Positions 1 to 7,393 of a stretch of 14,346 bases of DNA are shown here, one piece after another. Within the stretch, counting starts at the first letter, position 1. Every line of letters begins with the position of its first letter. Source of the stretch: an uncultured Lachnospiraceae bacterium (GTDB taxonomy: Bacteria > Bacillota > Clostridia > Lachnospirales > Lachnospiraceae). Both the position numbers and the translations under genes were made by a program. Location of the stretch: positions 1 through 14,346 of the forward strand of contig CALDIE010000239.1 in assembly GCA_937901625.1 (NCBI GenBank), read 5' to 3'. Below the pieces are notes generated by a model. The model did not search any database and had not been told where the DNA came from. It was given only the letters and a program-made list of their open reading frames with translations.

Positions 1-149
1 GCTGTGACGCGGCACCCCGGCGCATCCCGGCACCCCGGGTGAACCCCAAAACAGTCGTCGACTACGATCGCAAATACATACTTCGTTACTTCAATGGCGG
101 GAGAGAACTCCGCCGCACGCCTCGCGGATATGCCTGGCAGGGAGGATAA
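1..149 (+). CDS. C-terminal end of an unidentified upstream gene (partial)
   Basis: An open frame enters from the left edge (codons in phase with position 3) and ends at TAA 147-149, one base before the gdpP ATG at 151. The last 48 or so residues are basic and rich in Arg, Pro and Gly, ending in RTPRGYAWQGG. The other two forward frames hit stops almost at once (TGA at 5-7 and 40-42). The stop lies next to the gdpP start, and the gdpP ribosome binding site sits inside the last codons, as expected for translationally coupled genes. I do not recognise the family from this short tail. In Bacillus the gene before gdpP encodes a DUF2232 membrane protein, but nothing here confirms that. Confidence 0.55.
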   Translation, partial: CDAAPRRIPAPRVNPKTVVDYDRKYILRYFNGGRELRRTPRGYAWQGG

Positions 150-150
150 T

Positions 151-2196
151 ATGTCCGGTAAATTGATCGTTAAAGGAAAGTTAAGAAATTATCTGTGGAC
201 ACCGATGATCCTGGGATTTCTCATGATCCTGGTGGATGCCTGGGTATTTCTTCTGGATATACGGGCGGGGATGGTGCTGGCCGGCTTTGTCTTTGTTTAC
301 ATGGTCACCATACTATTGATGATGATCTTCTCGAGGCCGGGGCTGACATCGGAACTGATCAGTTTTGCCACTGAGTACGGACAGATCCAGAAAGAGCTCC
401 TAAAAGAGTTGGAACTTCCGCATGCGCTGCTGGATGAAAGCGGCAAGGTCATCTGGATGAACACCGCGTTTGAAAAGCTGGTAGACAGGGACAAAACCTT
501 CCGTAAATCCATCACCTCCATCTTTCCGGAGATCAATAGGGACCGCCTCCCGAAGGGCGAAGAGGTCCTCGATTATGATGTGACCATCGCGGACGGCGAA
601 TACCAGATGCGAATGAAAAGAATCGGATTGAGCGATATGGCGCTTCTCTCCGATATGAACGAGACGGACGAGTACGACGGCTATCTGATCGCAGTTTACC
701 TCTTTGATGAAACCGCCTTAAAACTCGCTTTAAAGGAAGTGGATAACCAGAGCCTGGTGATGGGTCTGATCTATATCGACAACTACGAAGAGGCGATGGA
801 GAGTGTCGAGGATATCGGACGAAGCCTCTTGTCCGCTTTTATTGACCGGCAGGTGAACCAGTATGTCAGCACCATCGACGGGATCGTCAGAAAGACGGAA
901 AAAGATAAATACCTTGTCATCATGCGAAAGAGCGCTCTGGCAAAGTTAAAAGAGGATAAGTTCCGCCTCCTGGAGGATGTAAAGAACATCAACATGGGAA
1001 ACGCTACAGCCGTGACCCTTAGTATCGGTATCGGCGTGGACGGATTAAGCTATGCGCAAAATTCCGAGTTTGCCAGAAATGCCATTGATGTGGCCCTCGG
1101 ACGAGGCGGCGATCAGGCGGTCGTTAAGAGTCCCTCCGGAATCCTTTACTACGGAGGCAAGAGTCCGGAGAAGGGAAACAACGCCCGCGTAAAGGCCCGT
1201 GTAAAGGCGCAGGCTCTGGCCGAGATCATCAGTACAAAGGAAAAAGTATTCGTCATGGGACACCGGAACGGCGACGTGGACAGTTTTGGCGCGTCGGTCG
1301 GTATCGCCTGTGCCTGTGAGAACCTGGATAAAGAATGCCATATCGTACTGAATACGGTAAACCCGTCGCTTCAGCCTCTCGTGGATCTGGTCAGGAACGG
1401 ACCGGATTACAAGGAAGGGGATATCATCGACGGACAGGAAGCGCTGGAAATCGCGGACGGGAATACGGCGCTCGTTATCGTAGACGTCAATCGTCCCAGC
1501 ATTACCGAGTGCCCGGATTTGATCCGTCGCTGCAAGGCGGTAGTGGTGCTCGATCATCACCGGGCGGGAGCGGAGATCGTGGAAAACGCCACGCTCTCCT
1601 ATGTCGAGCCGTACGCATCCAGCGCCTGCGAGATGGTTGCGGAGATTTTGCAGTACATAAAAGACGGACTGAAATTGACGGATGTGGTGGCGGACAGCCT
1701 CTATTCCGGCATTGTGATGGATACACAGAACTTTATCGCCAGAACGGGCGTGCGTACATTTGAGGCGGCAGCGTACTTAAGGAGAAACGGCGCGGATGTG
1801 ACCAGAGTGCGCAAGATGTTCCGTGATGACGCGACTGATTACCGGGCAAAGGCGGAAGTGACCAGGCATGCGGAAGTGTATCGCAAGAGTTACGCCATTT
1901 CGGTGTGCCCGAGCGACAACTTAAAGAACCCCACGGTTACGGCAGCTCAGGCGGCCAACGACCTGTTAAACATCGGCGGCATAAAGGCCAGCTTCGTAAT
2001 GGTGGATTATCAGGGCAAGATTTACATCTCGGCGAGAGCGATCGACGAGGTGAATGTACAGATCGTCATGGAGAAACTCGGCGGTGGCGGACACAGCAAC
2101 ATGGCCGGCGCGCAGCTTGAAGGAACGACCACGGATGCGGCGATCGTGATCTTAAAGAACACATTAGATACTATGATAAAGGAGGGCGAGATCTGA
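151..2196 (+). CDS. gdpP: GdpP-type cyclic-di-AMP phosphodiesterase (DHH/DHHA1)
   Basis: Membrane-bound enzyme that hydrolyses cyclic di-AMP to pApA, controlling osmotic and cell-wall homeostasis. The 681-aa product has two TM helices (about residues 16-35 and 39-60), a PAS-like region (about 85-190), a degenerate GGDEF domain (about 200-330) in which EKDKY sits where the GGDEF signature would be, a DHH domain with HRNGDVDSFG at 371-380 and DHH at 468-470, and a C-terminal DHHA1 domain with GGGGH at 644-648. All key metal-ligand motifs look intact. The start is ATG 151 because GGAGG at 141-145 precedes it; the longer frame from 94 would overlap the upstream gene and has no such site. The family is usually about 650-680 aa. 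It is first of the conserved gdpP-rplI-dnaB set, and its stop TGA overlaps the rplI ATG by one base. In characterised homologues ppGpp inhibits the DHH activity. Confidence 0.95.
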   Translation: MSGKLIVKGKLRNYLWTPMILGFLMILVDAWVFLLDIRAGMVLAGFVFVYMVTILLMMIFSRPGLTSELISFATEYGQIQKELLKELELPHALLDESGKVIWMNTAFEKLVDRDKTFRKSITSIFPEINRDRLPKGEEVLDYDVTIADGEYQMRMKRIGLSDMALLSDMNETDEYDGYLIAVYLFDETALKLALKEVDNQSLVMGLIYIDNYEEAMESVEDIGRSLLSAFIDRQVNQYVSTIDGIVRKTEKDKYLVIMRKSALAKLKEDKFRLLEDVKNINMGNATAVTLSIGIGVDGLSYAQNSEFARNAIDVALGRGGDQAVVKSPSGILYYGGKSPEKGNNARVKARVKAQALAEIISTKEKVFVMGHRNGDVDSFGASVGIACACENLDKECHIVLNTVNPSLQPLVDLVRNGPDYKEGDIIDGQEALEIADGNTALVIVDVNRPSITECPDLIRRCKAVVVLDHHRAGAEIVENATLSYVEPYASSACEMVAEILQYIKDGLKLTDVVADSLYSGIVMDTQNFIARTGVRTFEAAAYLRRNGADVTRVRKMFRDDATDYRAKAEVTRHAEVYRKSYAISVCPSDNLKNPTVTAAQAANDLLNIGGIKASFVMVDYQGKIYISARAIDEVNVQIVMEKLGGGGHSNMAGAQLEGTTTDAAIVILKNTLDTMIKEGEI

Positions 2197-2639
2197 TGAA
2201 GATCATTTTATTGGAGGACGTAAAGTCCCAGGGGAAGAAAGGTGATATCATCAATGTTGCGGACGGGTATGCGAGAAACCTGATCGCGAAGAAGCAGGGA
2301 GTGGAGGCTACGGCAGCCAACTTAAATTCCCTGAAATTAAAAAAGGCCAATGATGAGAAAGTGGCAAAGGAGCAGCTCGAGGAAGCAAAGGCTTTTGCGA
2401 AGGAGTTAAGCACCAGGACGGTGAAGGTTAGCCTTAAGTTAGGAGAAGGCGGAAAAACTTTCGGTTCCATCTCATCGAAGGAAATCTCTCAGGCCGCGAA
2501 GGAGCAGTTGGGATACGATCTTGATAAAAAGAAGATCGTGGTTAAGGATGCGATCAAGTCTCCGGGCGTATTTACGATTCCCGTAAAGCTTCACCCTCAG
2601 GTGACCGGCGAGTTCAAGCTTGTCGTGGATGCCATCTGA
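2196..2639 (+). CDS. rplI: 50S ribosomal protein L9
   Basis: Large-subunit protein L9, which binds 23S rRNA near the L1 stalk base and helps keep reading frame. The 147-aa product matches the usual length (about 148). The N-terminal RNA-binding domain begins MKIILLEDV and carries the family signature around GDIINVADGYARNLI. A long Lys/Glu/Ala helix links it to the C-terminal domain, which contains GKTFGSISSKEI, the counterpart of the family FGSVT segment. The start ATG at 2196 overlaps the gdpP stop by one base, with GGAGGG at 2181-2186 inside the gdpP 3' end, so translation is probably coupled. It sits between gdpP and dnaB, as in many Firmicutes. Confidence 0.97.
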   Translation: MKIILLEDVKSQGKKGDIINVADGYARNLIAKKQGVEATAANLNSLKLKKANDEKVAKEQLEEAKAFAKELSTRTVKVSLKLGEGGKTFGSISSKEISQAAKEQLGYDLDKKKIVVKDAIKSPGVFTIPVKLHPQVTGEFKLVVDAI

Positions 2640-2683
2640 TCCATGAGTTTTTTGCGGTGTGGTTTGAAAGAAAGGAAAAAACT

Positions 2684-4021
2684 ATGGATGGAGAGGTTAC
2701 GTTAAAAAAAGAGGTAATGCCTCACAGCGTGGAGGCGGAGCAGTCGGTACTCGGAGGACTGTTCATTGATAACAAAAAGATCGGGATCGTCGAGGAGGTT
2801 CTCCCCGACGGTTCCTTGTTTTATAACCGTCAGTATGGCAAGATTTACGATGCGATGATAGCCCTGCATGACAGCGGACGCCCGGTGGATCTGACGACCC
2901 TTCCGGTTAAATTAAGGGAGATGGATGTCCCGCCGGAGGTCATCAACGCGGAGTTTATCGCGGACGTGGTAATGGGTGTGCCGACTTCCGCAAACGTTAA
3001 GTACTATGCGGATATCGTTGCGGAAAAGGCGTTAGCCAGAGAGTTGATCCACGTGACGGAAGATATCACACAGCGCGCGTATGCGGACAATCAGGATATC
3101 AAGGACCTTTTGGAAACTACGGAAAAGTCTGTATTCCGTGTAGTGCAAAAGCGTCGTGTAGGTCAGGTGGCTCCGATCAAGGAGGTTGTGCTTGAAGCCA
3201 TCGATACGATCGACCGCGCGGCCAGGATAAGCGGCGATGTCACGGGACTTCCTACCGGTTTTATCGACCTTGATAAAAAGACGGCAGGCCTTCAGCCGGG
3301 AACGCTGGTATTGGTTGCGGCCCGTCCGGCCATGGGAAAAACATCCTTTGTCTTAAGCATCGCCAAGCATGTGGTGATCAAATTAAAGAAGCCGATCCTG
3401 ATCTTCAGCCTGGAGATGTCCAAGGTGGAGATGGTCAATCGTCTGCTTGCGATGGACTCCCATGTAGATTCGCAAAAGTTTAAGACCGGATCATTGACGG
3501 AGGCCGAGTGGGATGATCTTGTGATCAGCAGTAACAATGTGGCGCATTCGCCCCTGGTGCTCGAAGATACGGCAACCACCATCGGCGAGATACGTTCCCT
3601 AGCGCGTAAGATGAAGGCGGAGAAGGATATCCAGCTTTTGATCATCGACTACATGCAGTTAATGAACAGTGACAGCAAACGTTCGGAATCCAGACAACAG
3701 GAGATTTCGGAAATCTCCAGAGCCTTAAAGCTCCTGGCAAAGGAGTTGAAAATCCCGGTGATCGCGCTTTCCCAGCTTTCCAGACAGGTTGAAGGCCGTA
3801 CCGATCACAGACCGATGCTGTCGGATCTTCGTGAGTCCGGAGCCATCGAGCAGGATGCCGATATGGTTATGTTTATCTACCGTGACGAGGTGTACAAGCC
3901 GGATACGGATGACAAGGGCGTGGCAGAGATCATCATAGCCAAGCACAGGAGCGGCCCGACAGGAACGGTTCGTCTGGCATGGCTTCCGGAATACACGCAG
4001 TTCGCGAATATGGCACGCTAA
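2684..4021 (+). CDS. dnaB: Replicative DNA helicase DnaB
   Basis: Hexameric ATP-driven 5'-3' helicase that unwinds DNA at the replication fork. The product is 445 aa, normal for DnaB (Bacillus name DnaC). The N-terminal domain opens with PHSVEAEQSVLGGLFID. The RecA-like domain has Walker A ARPAMGKTS (GKT at 218-220), Walker B LLIIDYMQLM (Asp322), and the motif block SQLSRQVEGR followed by LSDLRESGAIEQDADMV. No intein or insertion is seen. I chose ATG 2684 because AAAGGA at 2671-2676 is well placed; the in-frame GTG at 2657 adds nine residues absent from typical DnaB and lacks a good site. It lies 44 bp after rplI in the same operon. Confidence 0.96.
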   Translation: MDGEVTLKKEVMPHSVEAEQSVLGGLFIDNKKIGIVEEVLPDGSLFYNRQYGKIYDAMIALHDSGRPVDLTTLPVKLREMDVPPEVINAEFIADVVMGVPTSANVKYYADIVAEKALARELIHVTEDITQRAYADNQDIKDLLETTEKSVFRVVQKRRVGQVAPIKEVVLEAIDTIDRAARISGDVTGLPTGFIDLDKKTAGLQPGTLVLVAARPAMGKTSFVLSIAKHVVIKLKKPILIFSLEMSKVEMVNRLLAMDSHVDSQKFKTGSLTEAEWDDLVISSNNVAHSPLVLEDTATTIGEIRSLARKMKAEKDIQLLIIDYMQLMNSDSKRSESRQQEISEISRALKLLAKELKIPVIALSQLSRQVEGRTDHRPMLSDLRESGAIEQDADMVMFIYRDEVYKPDTDDKGVAEIIIAKHRSGPTGTVRLAWLPEYTQFANMAR

Positions 4022-4036
4022 AGAGGAGGCGGCGCT

Positions 4037-5299
4037 ATGAGCAATATGCTTGACTACCTTGATTGGAGAGGAGATCTTTCCTTTACGGACGCCCCGTTTA
4101 ACGAGGTTGATAACCTGCTGTTGGCAGGAATCTCTTATGTGGAATTTGATGACGTGGTTCCCGGATTCGGACAGGGATCGGTACGGCTAAAGGATGCTTC
4201 GGACACCGTCTTTCGGGAGAAGACAGATTATCTGGCCGGCGACCGCTCTTTTGTCAGCTTTGCGCCGTATGTGCTGCAAAGGATGGCAAAGACAGAGCGT
4301 TTTAAGGATGTCCGGATCAAAAACTATGTAAACAGGATCAATCTTGCGGAGGAATTGCAGTTCTCGTCCATGGAGTTTGTTCTTCCGGACGGCACTTCCT
4401 ATGTGGCTTTTCGCGGAACGGATGATACCATCGTGGGATGGAAAGAAGATTTCAATATGAGCTACCAGATCGTTCCGGCCGACCGCTATGCTGCAAATTA
4501 CCTGAATGCCCTTTTGCATATAGAAGGCGTCGGCAGACCGGAAAAGGTCAGAGTGGGTGGGCACTCCAAGGGAGGTCATCTGGCGGTATATGCGTCGTCC
4601 TGTGTGCCGCAAAAGGATCGAAAGAGGATCTTAAGTGTATATTGCAATGACGGTCCCGGTTTTCAAAGTGATTTTCTGGAAACAGAGAAATACCGTGGGA
4701 TTCGGGAGAAGATCGTCAGTATCATGCCGGATGCGGCGATCGTAGGCGTCTTGCTTAACTCTGATGTGGACGCTAAGGTGATCAAAAGCAGCGGAAAGGG
4801 TCCTATGCAGCACAATCCGACTACCTGGCAGGTGTTGGGGAACAGCTTTGTAAAGGCAGACGGTCTCGCACAGGGGAGCAAGATCTTCCGTGAGAGTTTT
4901 TCCAAATGGATGGGTGAGATCAGCAACGATGAGCGAAAGGCCTTCGTGGATGAACTCTTTGGGATAGTGGAATCGACCGGCGTGACGACCTTGTCCGAAT
5001 TGCAGGAAAGTTTCGGAACCTATGCGTGGATGATGTTTCGGAATACAGAGTCGCTTTCTCCGGTGACAAAGAAGGCGGCAGAAGAGTTTCTGCGCTGTGT
5101 CTTTTATCAGGTAAAGGAAACGACAACGGCCAATCGGAAAATCGGATCCGCTATGCCCGGATCGATACTAAGCGGATCGACAATAACCGGACCGACATTA
5201 CCCGGATCGGTACAGCCTGGTCCCAAAGCCTTCTTTGCGGAAAAACAGAATGAAAAACAATCCGAAACCGGCGACAAACAGAAATCTGAGGAGCAATAA
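4037..5299 (+). CDS. Mbeg1-like (DUF2974) alpha/beta-hydrolase family protein
   Basis: The 420-aa product has the lipase-like nucleophile elbow GHSKGGHLA (Ser177) and a later QHNPTTWQV segment, both characteristic of Clostridial Mbeg1-like/DUF2974 proteins. YVAFRGTDDTIVGWKEDF is typical of class-3-lipase-like folds. The natural substrate of this family is not established; a serine hydrolase or esterase role is inferred. No signal peptide or TM segment is seen, so it is probably cytosolic. AGAGGAGG at 4022-4029 sits 7 nt before the ATG, only 15 bp after dnaB, so it is probably co-transcribed with the replication genes. The C-terminal 50 residues are unlike the core: a Gly/Ser/Pro pentapeptide repeat from residue 370, then a Lys/Glu/Gln-rich tail. 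Confidence 0.85.
   Translation: MSNMLDYLDWRGDLSFTDAPFNEVDNLLLAGISYVEFDDVVPGFGQGSVRLKDASDTVFREKTDYLAGDRSFVSFAPYVLQRMAKTERFKDVRIKNYVNRINLAEELQFSSMEFVLPDGTSYVAFRGTDDTIVGWKEDFNMSYQIVPADRYAANYLNALLHIEGVGRPEKVRVGGHSKGGHLAVYASSCVPQKDRKRILSVYCNDGPGFQSDFLETEKYRGIREKIVSIMPDAAIVGVLLNSDVDAKVIKSSGKGPMQHNPTTWQVLGNSFVKADGLAQGSKIFRESFSKWMGEISNDERKAFVDELFGIVESTGVTTLSELQESFGTYAWMMFRNTESLSPVTKKAAEEFLRCVFYQVKETTTANRKIGSAMPGSILSGSTITGPTLPGSVQPGPKAFFAEKQNEKQSETGDKQKSEEQ
5143..5217 (+). repeat. Five 15-bp tandem repeats encoding GSxxx pentapeptides
   Basis: Five consecutive 15-bp units start at 5143, 5158, 5173, 5188 and 5203, each beginning CGGAYCG or a close variant. In frame they encode GSAMP, GSILS, GSTIT, GPTLP and GSVQP. 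The repeat lies in the C-terminal tail of the Mbeg1-like protein. The unit is a multiple of three, so gain or loss of copies keeps the frame. Confidence 0.85.
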
Positions 5300-5372
5300 A
5301 ACGACAGTCGCGGATTCAAAACAACAGACACCGTCCAAACACGAAGCAGTTACAAGTATGGAAGCATAGAAA

Positions 5373-5397
5373 AAACCGGGTCACAAGAACCCGGTTT
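5373..5397. terminator. Bidirectional Rho-independent terminator
   Basis: A perfect 9-bp stem (AAACCGGGT at 5373-5381 with ACCCGGTTT at 5389-5397) closes a 7-nt loop. On the + strand it ends in TTTCTT; on the - strand it is followed by a T run (complement of the A run at 5370-5375). It lies between the convergent Mbeg1-like gene and the ferredoxin gene and can end both transcripts. Confidence 0.9.
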
Positions 5398-5432
5398 CTT
5401 CATATACACACACCTAACAATTTAATCAGACT

Positions 5433-5606
5433 TTACTGATCTTCAGAAATAGCTCCTACAGGGCAGCTTCCGCAGCATGCGCCACAGCTGATGCAAGCGT
5501 CAGCGTCGATGTTGAATTGAGTATCGCCCTGAGAAATAGCTCCAACGGGGCATCCGCCGGCGCAAGTTCCGCAAGAAACGCAAGTATTATTAACAATATA
5601 TGCCAT
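5433..5606 (-). CDS. 2[4Fe-4S] clostridial-type ferredoxin
   Basis: Small cytosolic electron carrier of 57 aa with two cluster-binding motifs: CVSCGTCAGGCP (Cys9, 12, 15, 19) and CISCGACCGSCP (Cys38, 41, 44, 48). Each motif is followed by VGAIS, showing the internal two-fold repeat of the family. An extra Cys45 sits beside the second set. Start ATG 5606 has GGAGG at 5616-5620 on the - strand, 9 nt upstream. Clostridial ferredoxins are about 55 aa, so this is full length. It is transcribed alone, from a likely promoter at 5676-5704 to the terminator at 5373-5397. Reduced ferredoxin could supply electrons to radical-SAM enzymes such as the PflA encoded nearby, but this pairing is inference from proximity. 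Confidence 0.95.
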   Translation of the reverse strand: MAYIVNNTCVSCGTCAGGCPVGAISQGDTQFNIDADACISCGACCGSCPVGAISEDQ

Positions 5607-5639
5607 AACAGTATACCTCCTTCACAAATATAGTCTTCC

Positions 5640-5658
5640 TGATACATTCAGTGTATCA
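5640..5658. promoter_or_regulatory. Inverted repeat in the ferredoxin leader
   Basis: TGATACA at 5640-5646 and TGTATCA at 5652-5658 form a perfect 7-bp inverted repeat around TTCAG. It starts about 10 nt downstream of the predicted ferredoxin transcription start and ends before the ribosome binding site. It could be a repressor operator or a short leader hairpin. I cannot assign a regulator. Confidence 0.5.
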
Positions 5659-5675
5659 CGCAAACAGGGATTAGT

Positions 5676-5704
5676 GTTATAAAATCTTAGTTACATATGT
5701 CTAA
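5676..5704 (-). promoter_or_regulatory. Predicted sigma-A promoter of the ferredoxin gene
   Basis: On the - strand TTAGAC (5699-5704) and TATAAC (5676-5681) are separated by exactly 17 nt, giving a start near 5669 and a leader of about 63 nt. It is the only convincing box pair I found upstream of the ferredoxin ATG. Confidence 0.6.
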
Positions 5705-5739
5705 CCGGCAATTGGAAAAGGAGGTATTTATTGGAAAAG

Positions 5740-5768
5740 TTGACGGACATTACTGCTTACGATATCAT
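5740..5768 (+). promoter_or_regulatory. Predicted sigma-A promoter for the two-TM protein gene
   Basis: TTGACG (5740-5745) and TATCAT (5763-5768), each 5/6 to consensus, are separated by 17 nt, giving a start near 5775 and a leader of about 100 nt before the TTG at 5879. The same stretch overlaps a possible 18-codon ORF (5731-5787) that has a good ribosome binding site; the two readings compete. Confidence 0.5.
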
Positions 5769-5878
5769 TTATGATGAAAAGTTATAAAGCTGTAAGGTTA
5801 AAAGGATGTAAGATTGGAAATATATATATTCCGGGGAATGCTTAGAGCAGAGCAAAAAAACGTAAAGAGGTTTAAAAT

Positions 5879-6439
5879 TTGGCACTGACAGAGGAAGAAA
5901 AAGAAGAACTTCGTACTACCCGTATAGCCTATCAAAAGACCAAGGCGGAAATTGCCATACAGGAAGCGGAGTTGGAAAATGTGATCTACAAGCGGGCTTG
6001 CATCAAAATCGGAAAATCCGGCAAACTCGTCGGTTTCGTGATCTCTATTATCCTGTTTGTCGTTTGCTGCGGTATGATCATGCTTTATTCGGATTTCTTT
6101 GACGCGTCGCTTTTGGGAAAAGAGGCGAACAAGTCGGATGCGGTCACGTATTCCGTGAGCGCGACGATGCTCGTATTTACATTTATCCTGTGTCTTGGAA
6201 GTGCGTTGTTTAGTATCTATACCGGATTTTACGCCATCATGGAGCGCGGAAGCAGCACGTTCGCAAAGCGCCTGGCGGCAAGTCACGGTGTGCGAAATCT
6301 TCCCCTGATCAAAGAAGAATGTGACGCCGAAGAGGAGAAGATCCGCGATACGCTTAAGTATCTTCGCCGTGATGAAAAAAAGTATAAATATATCATAGAC
6401 CAATTGGAGCCGAAAGAGACTCCATGGTGGGAACAGTGA
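5879..6439 (+). CDS. Unrecognised two-TM membrane protein with coiled-coil-like ends
   Basis: I do not recognise this 186-aa protein. The N-terminal 45 or so residues are charged and heptad-like (Glu/Lys/Ala-rich) and probably form a coiled coil. Two hydrophobic segments follow, about residues 49-71 (VGFVISIILFVVCCGMIMLY) and 97-120 (ATMLVFTFILCLGSALF). A charged C-terminal region of about 65 residues, again helical-looking, ends in PWWEQ. Both ends are predicted cytosolic with a short outside loop. The start is TTG 5879 with AAAGAGG at 5864-5870, 8 nt upstream; no ATG lies in frame near the beginning. It stands alone on the + strand and converges with pflA, only 17 bp between stops, with no visible terminator. 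A scaffold or envelope role is possible, but no function can be assigned. Confidence 0.75.
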   Translation: MALTEEEKEELRTTRIAYQKTKAEIAIQEAELENVIYKRACIKIGKSGKLVGFVISIILFVVCCGMIMLYSDFFDASLLGKEANKSDAVTYSVSATMLVFTFILCLGSALFSIYTGFYAIMERGSSTFAKRLAASHGVRNLPLIKEECDAEEEKIRDTLKYLRRDEKKYKYIIDQLEPKETPWWEQ

Positions 6440-6456
6440 TCGGACGGATGTCTCTA

Positions 6457-7209
6457 TCAACCGAACGGGATATGCAATATCTCGCTGGCATGCTTGATCT
6501 GCTCTTTGGTGGGTGTGGGCACTCCTTCCAGCGCGTAGGGGATGCCCAGTTTTTCATATTTGGGGATTGCCAGCATATGGTAGGGCAGGATCTCCGTCTT
6601 ATCTACCGTCTTTAAAGTCTGAATGAACTCATACAGTTTCTGAAGATCCTCATCATCATCCGTGATGCCGGGAACCAATACATGGCGGATCCACATATGC
6701 TTTCCGTTGTCGGAAAGGAACGTGGCAAGATCCAGAATGTTATTGTTCTTGCAGGCCGTCAGTTCCTTGTGCTTCTTCTCATCCATCTCCTTGATATCCA
6801 GGAGGAAGAGATCCGTCACTTCTATTAATTCCTTAAACTTGCTAAAGAACGGCTCTTCTCTCGTGAAGGGATTTCCGGAGGTATCCAGACAGGTGTTAAC
6901 GCCGTCTGCTTTGGCCTGCTTAAAGAGCGCGATCAAAAAGTCGATCTGAAGCAGAGCCTCGCCGCCGCTGACAGTGATACCACCGCCGTTTCTCCAGTAA
7001 CTCTTATACCGATAGGCTTTCTGCAATGCCTCATCTACGGTTAATTCCAATGCTTCGGGACTGTGGATCGCCCAAGTCTCCGGGTTGTGGCAGTACTTGC
7101 AGCGCATTTTGCAGCCCTGTAAGAAGAAGATGTAACGGATGCCCGGACCATCTACTGCGCCAAAAGTCTCTGTTGTGTTGATATAGCCGACTACCTTTCC
7201 ATTTTCCAT
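6457..7209 (-). CDS. pflA: Pyruvate formate-lyase activating enzyme (radical SAM)
   Basis: Radical-SAM enzyme that uses a [4Fe-4S] cluster and S-adenosylmethionine to make the glycyl radical on pyruvate formate-lyase. The 250-aa product starts like PflA family members (a VGYINTTETFGAVDGPG region). It has the CxxxCxxC cluster motif CKMRCKYC (Cys33, Cys37, Cys40), SGGEALLQ for SAM binding, TCLDTSG, LLDIKEMD and WIRHVLVPG, all standard for the family. I chose ATG 7209: AGCAGG at 7216-7221 lies 6 nt upstream and the length matches E. coli PflA (246). A longer frame from TTG 7272 adds 21 residues, but the likely transcription start lies right at that TTG. It is downstream of pflB, which ends in its own hairpin, and a likely extended -10 promoter allows separate expression. 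The cluster needs a reduced ferredoxin or flavodoxin donor. Confidence 0.95.
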   Translation of the reverse strand: MENGKVVGYINTTETFGAVDGPGIRYIFFLQGCKMRCKYCHNPETWAIHSPEALELTVDEALQKAYRYKSYWRNGGGITVSGGEALLQIDFLIALFKQAKADGVNTCLDTSGNPFTREEPFFSKFKELIEVTDLFLLDIKEMDEKKHKELTACKNNNILDLATFLSDNGKHMWIRHVLVPGITDDDEDLQKLYEFIQTLKTVDKTEILPYHMLAIPKYEKLGIPYALEGVPTPTKEQIKHASEILHIPFG

Positions 7210-7277
7210 AGTAAACCTGCTTTCCGGATCCAAACGGATCCATATGATCTGCATTTTTGTATTTGTTTCCAAGATTT

Positions 7278-7286
7278 ATTCTACCA
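7278..7286 (-). promoter_or_regulatory. Predicted extended -10 promoter of pflA
   Basis: The - strand reads TGGTAGAAT, an extended -10 (TGn plus TAGAAT at 7278-7283), with only a weak -35 match 17 nt upstream. It gives a start near 7271 and a leader of about 62 nt before ATG 7209. Confidence 0.45.
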
Positions 7287-7393
7287 TATCCCGTTTTTTT
7301 CGAGAACCGATAGTTGTGTTGCTTATCTGTTGTTTTTTGCGCGTTGTCTTCCGTGGCCGTGGAGACCAAAGCGGGAAAAAAGAGCCTTAGTGG

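Noticed and set aside
94..150. Extended N-terminus for GdpP starting at ATG 94
   Set aside because: It overlaps the upstream reading frame, lacks a ribosome binding site, and ATG 151 has GGAGG at the right distance and gives a normal N-terminus.
1045..1763. Antisense and alternate-frame ORFs inside gdpP (171 and 142 codons)
   Set aside because: They lie wholly within the well-supported gdpP coding frame and show no family resemblance or ribosome binding site.
5456..5647. 63-codon frame overlapping the ferredoxin on the - strand
   Set aside because: It is a shifted reading of the ferredoxin gene; the true frame gives two perfect cluster-binding motifs and has its own ribosome binding site.
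7210..7272. TTG 7272 as the start of PflA
   Set aside because: No ribosome binding site, 21 residues longer than the family, and the predicted transcript starts at about the same base.
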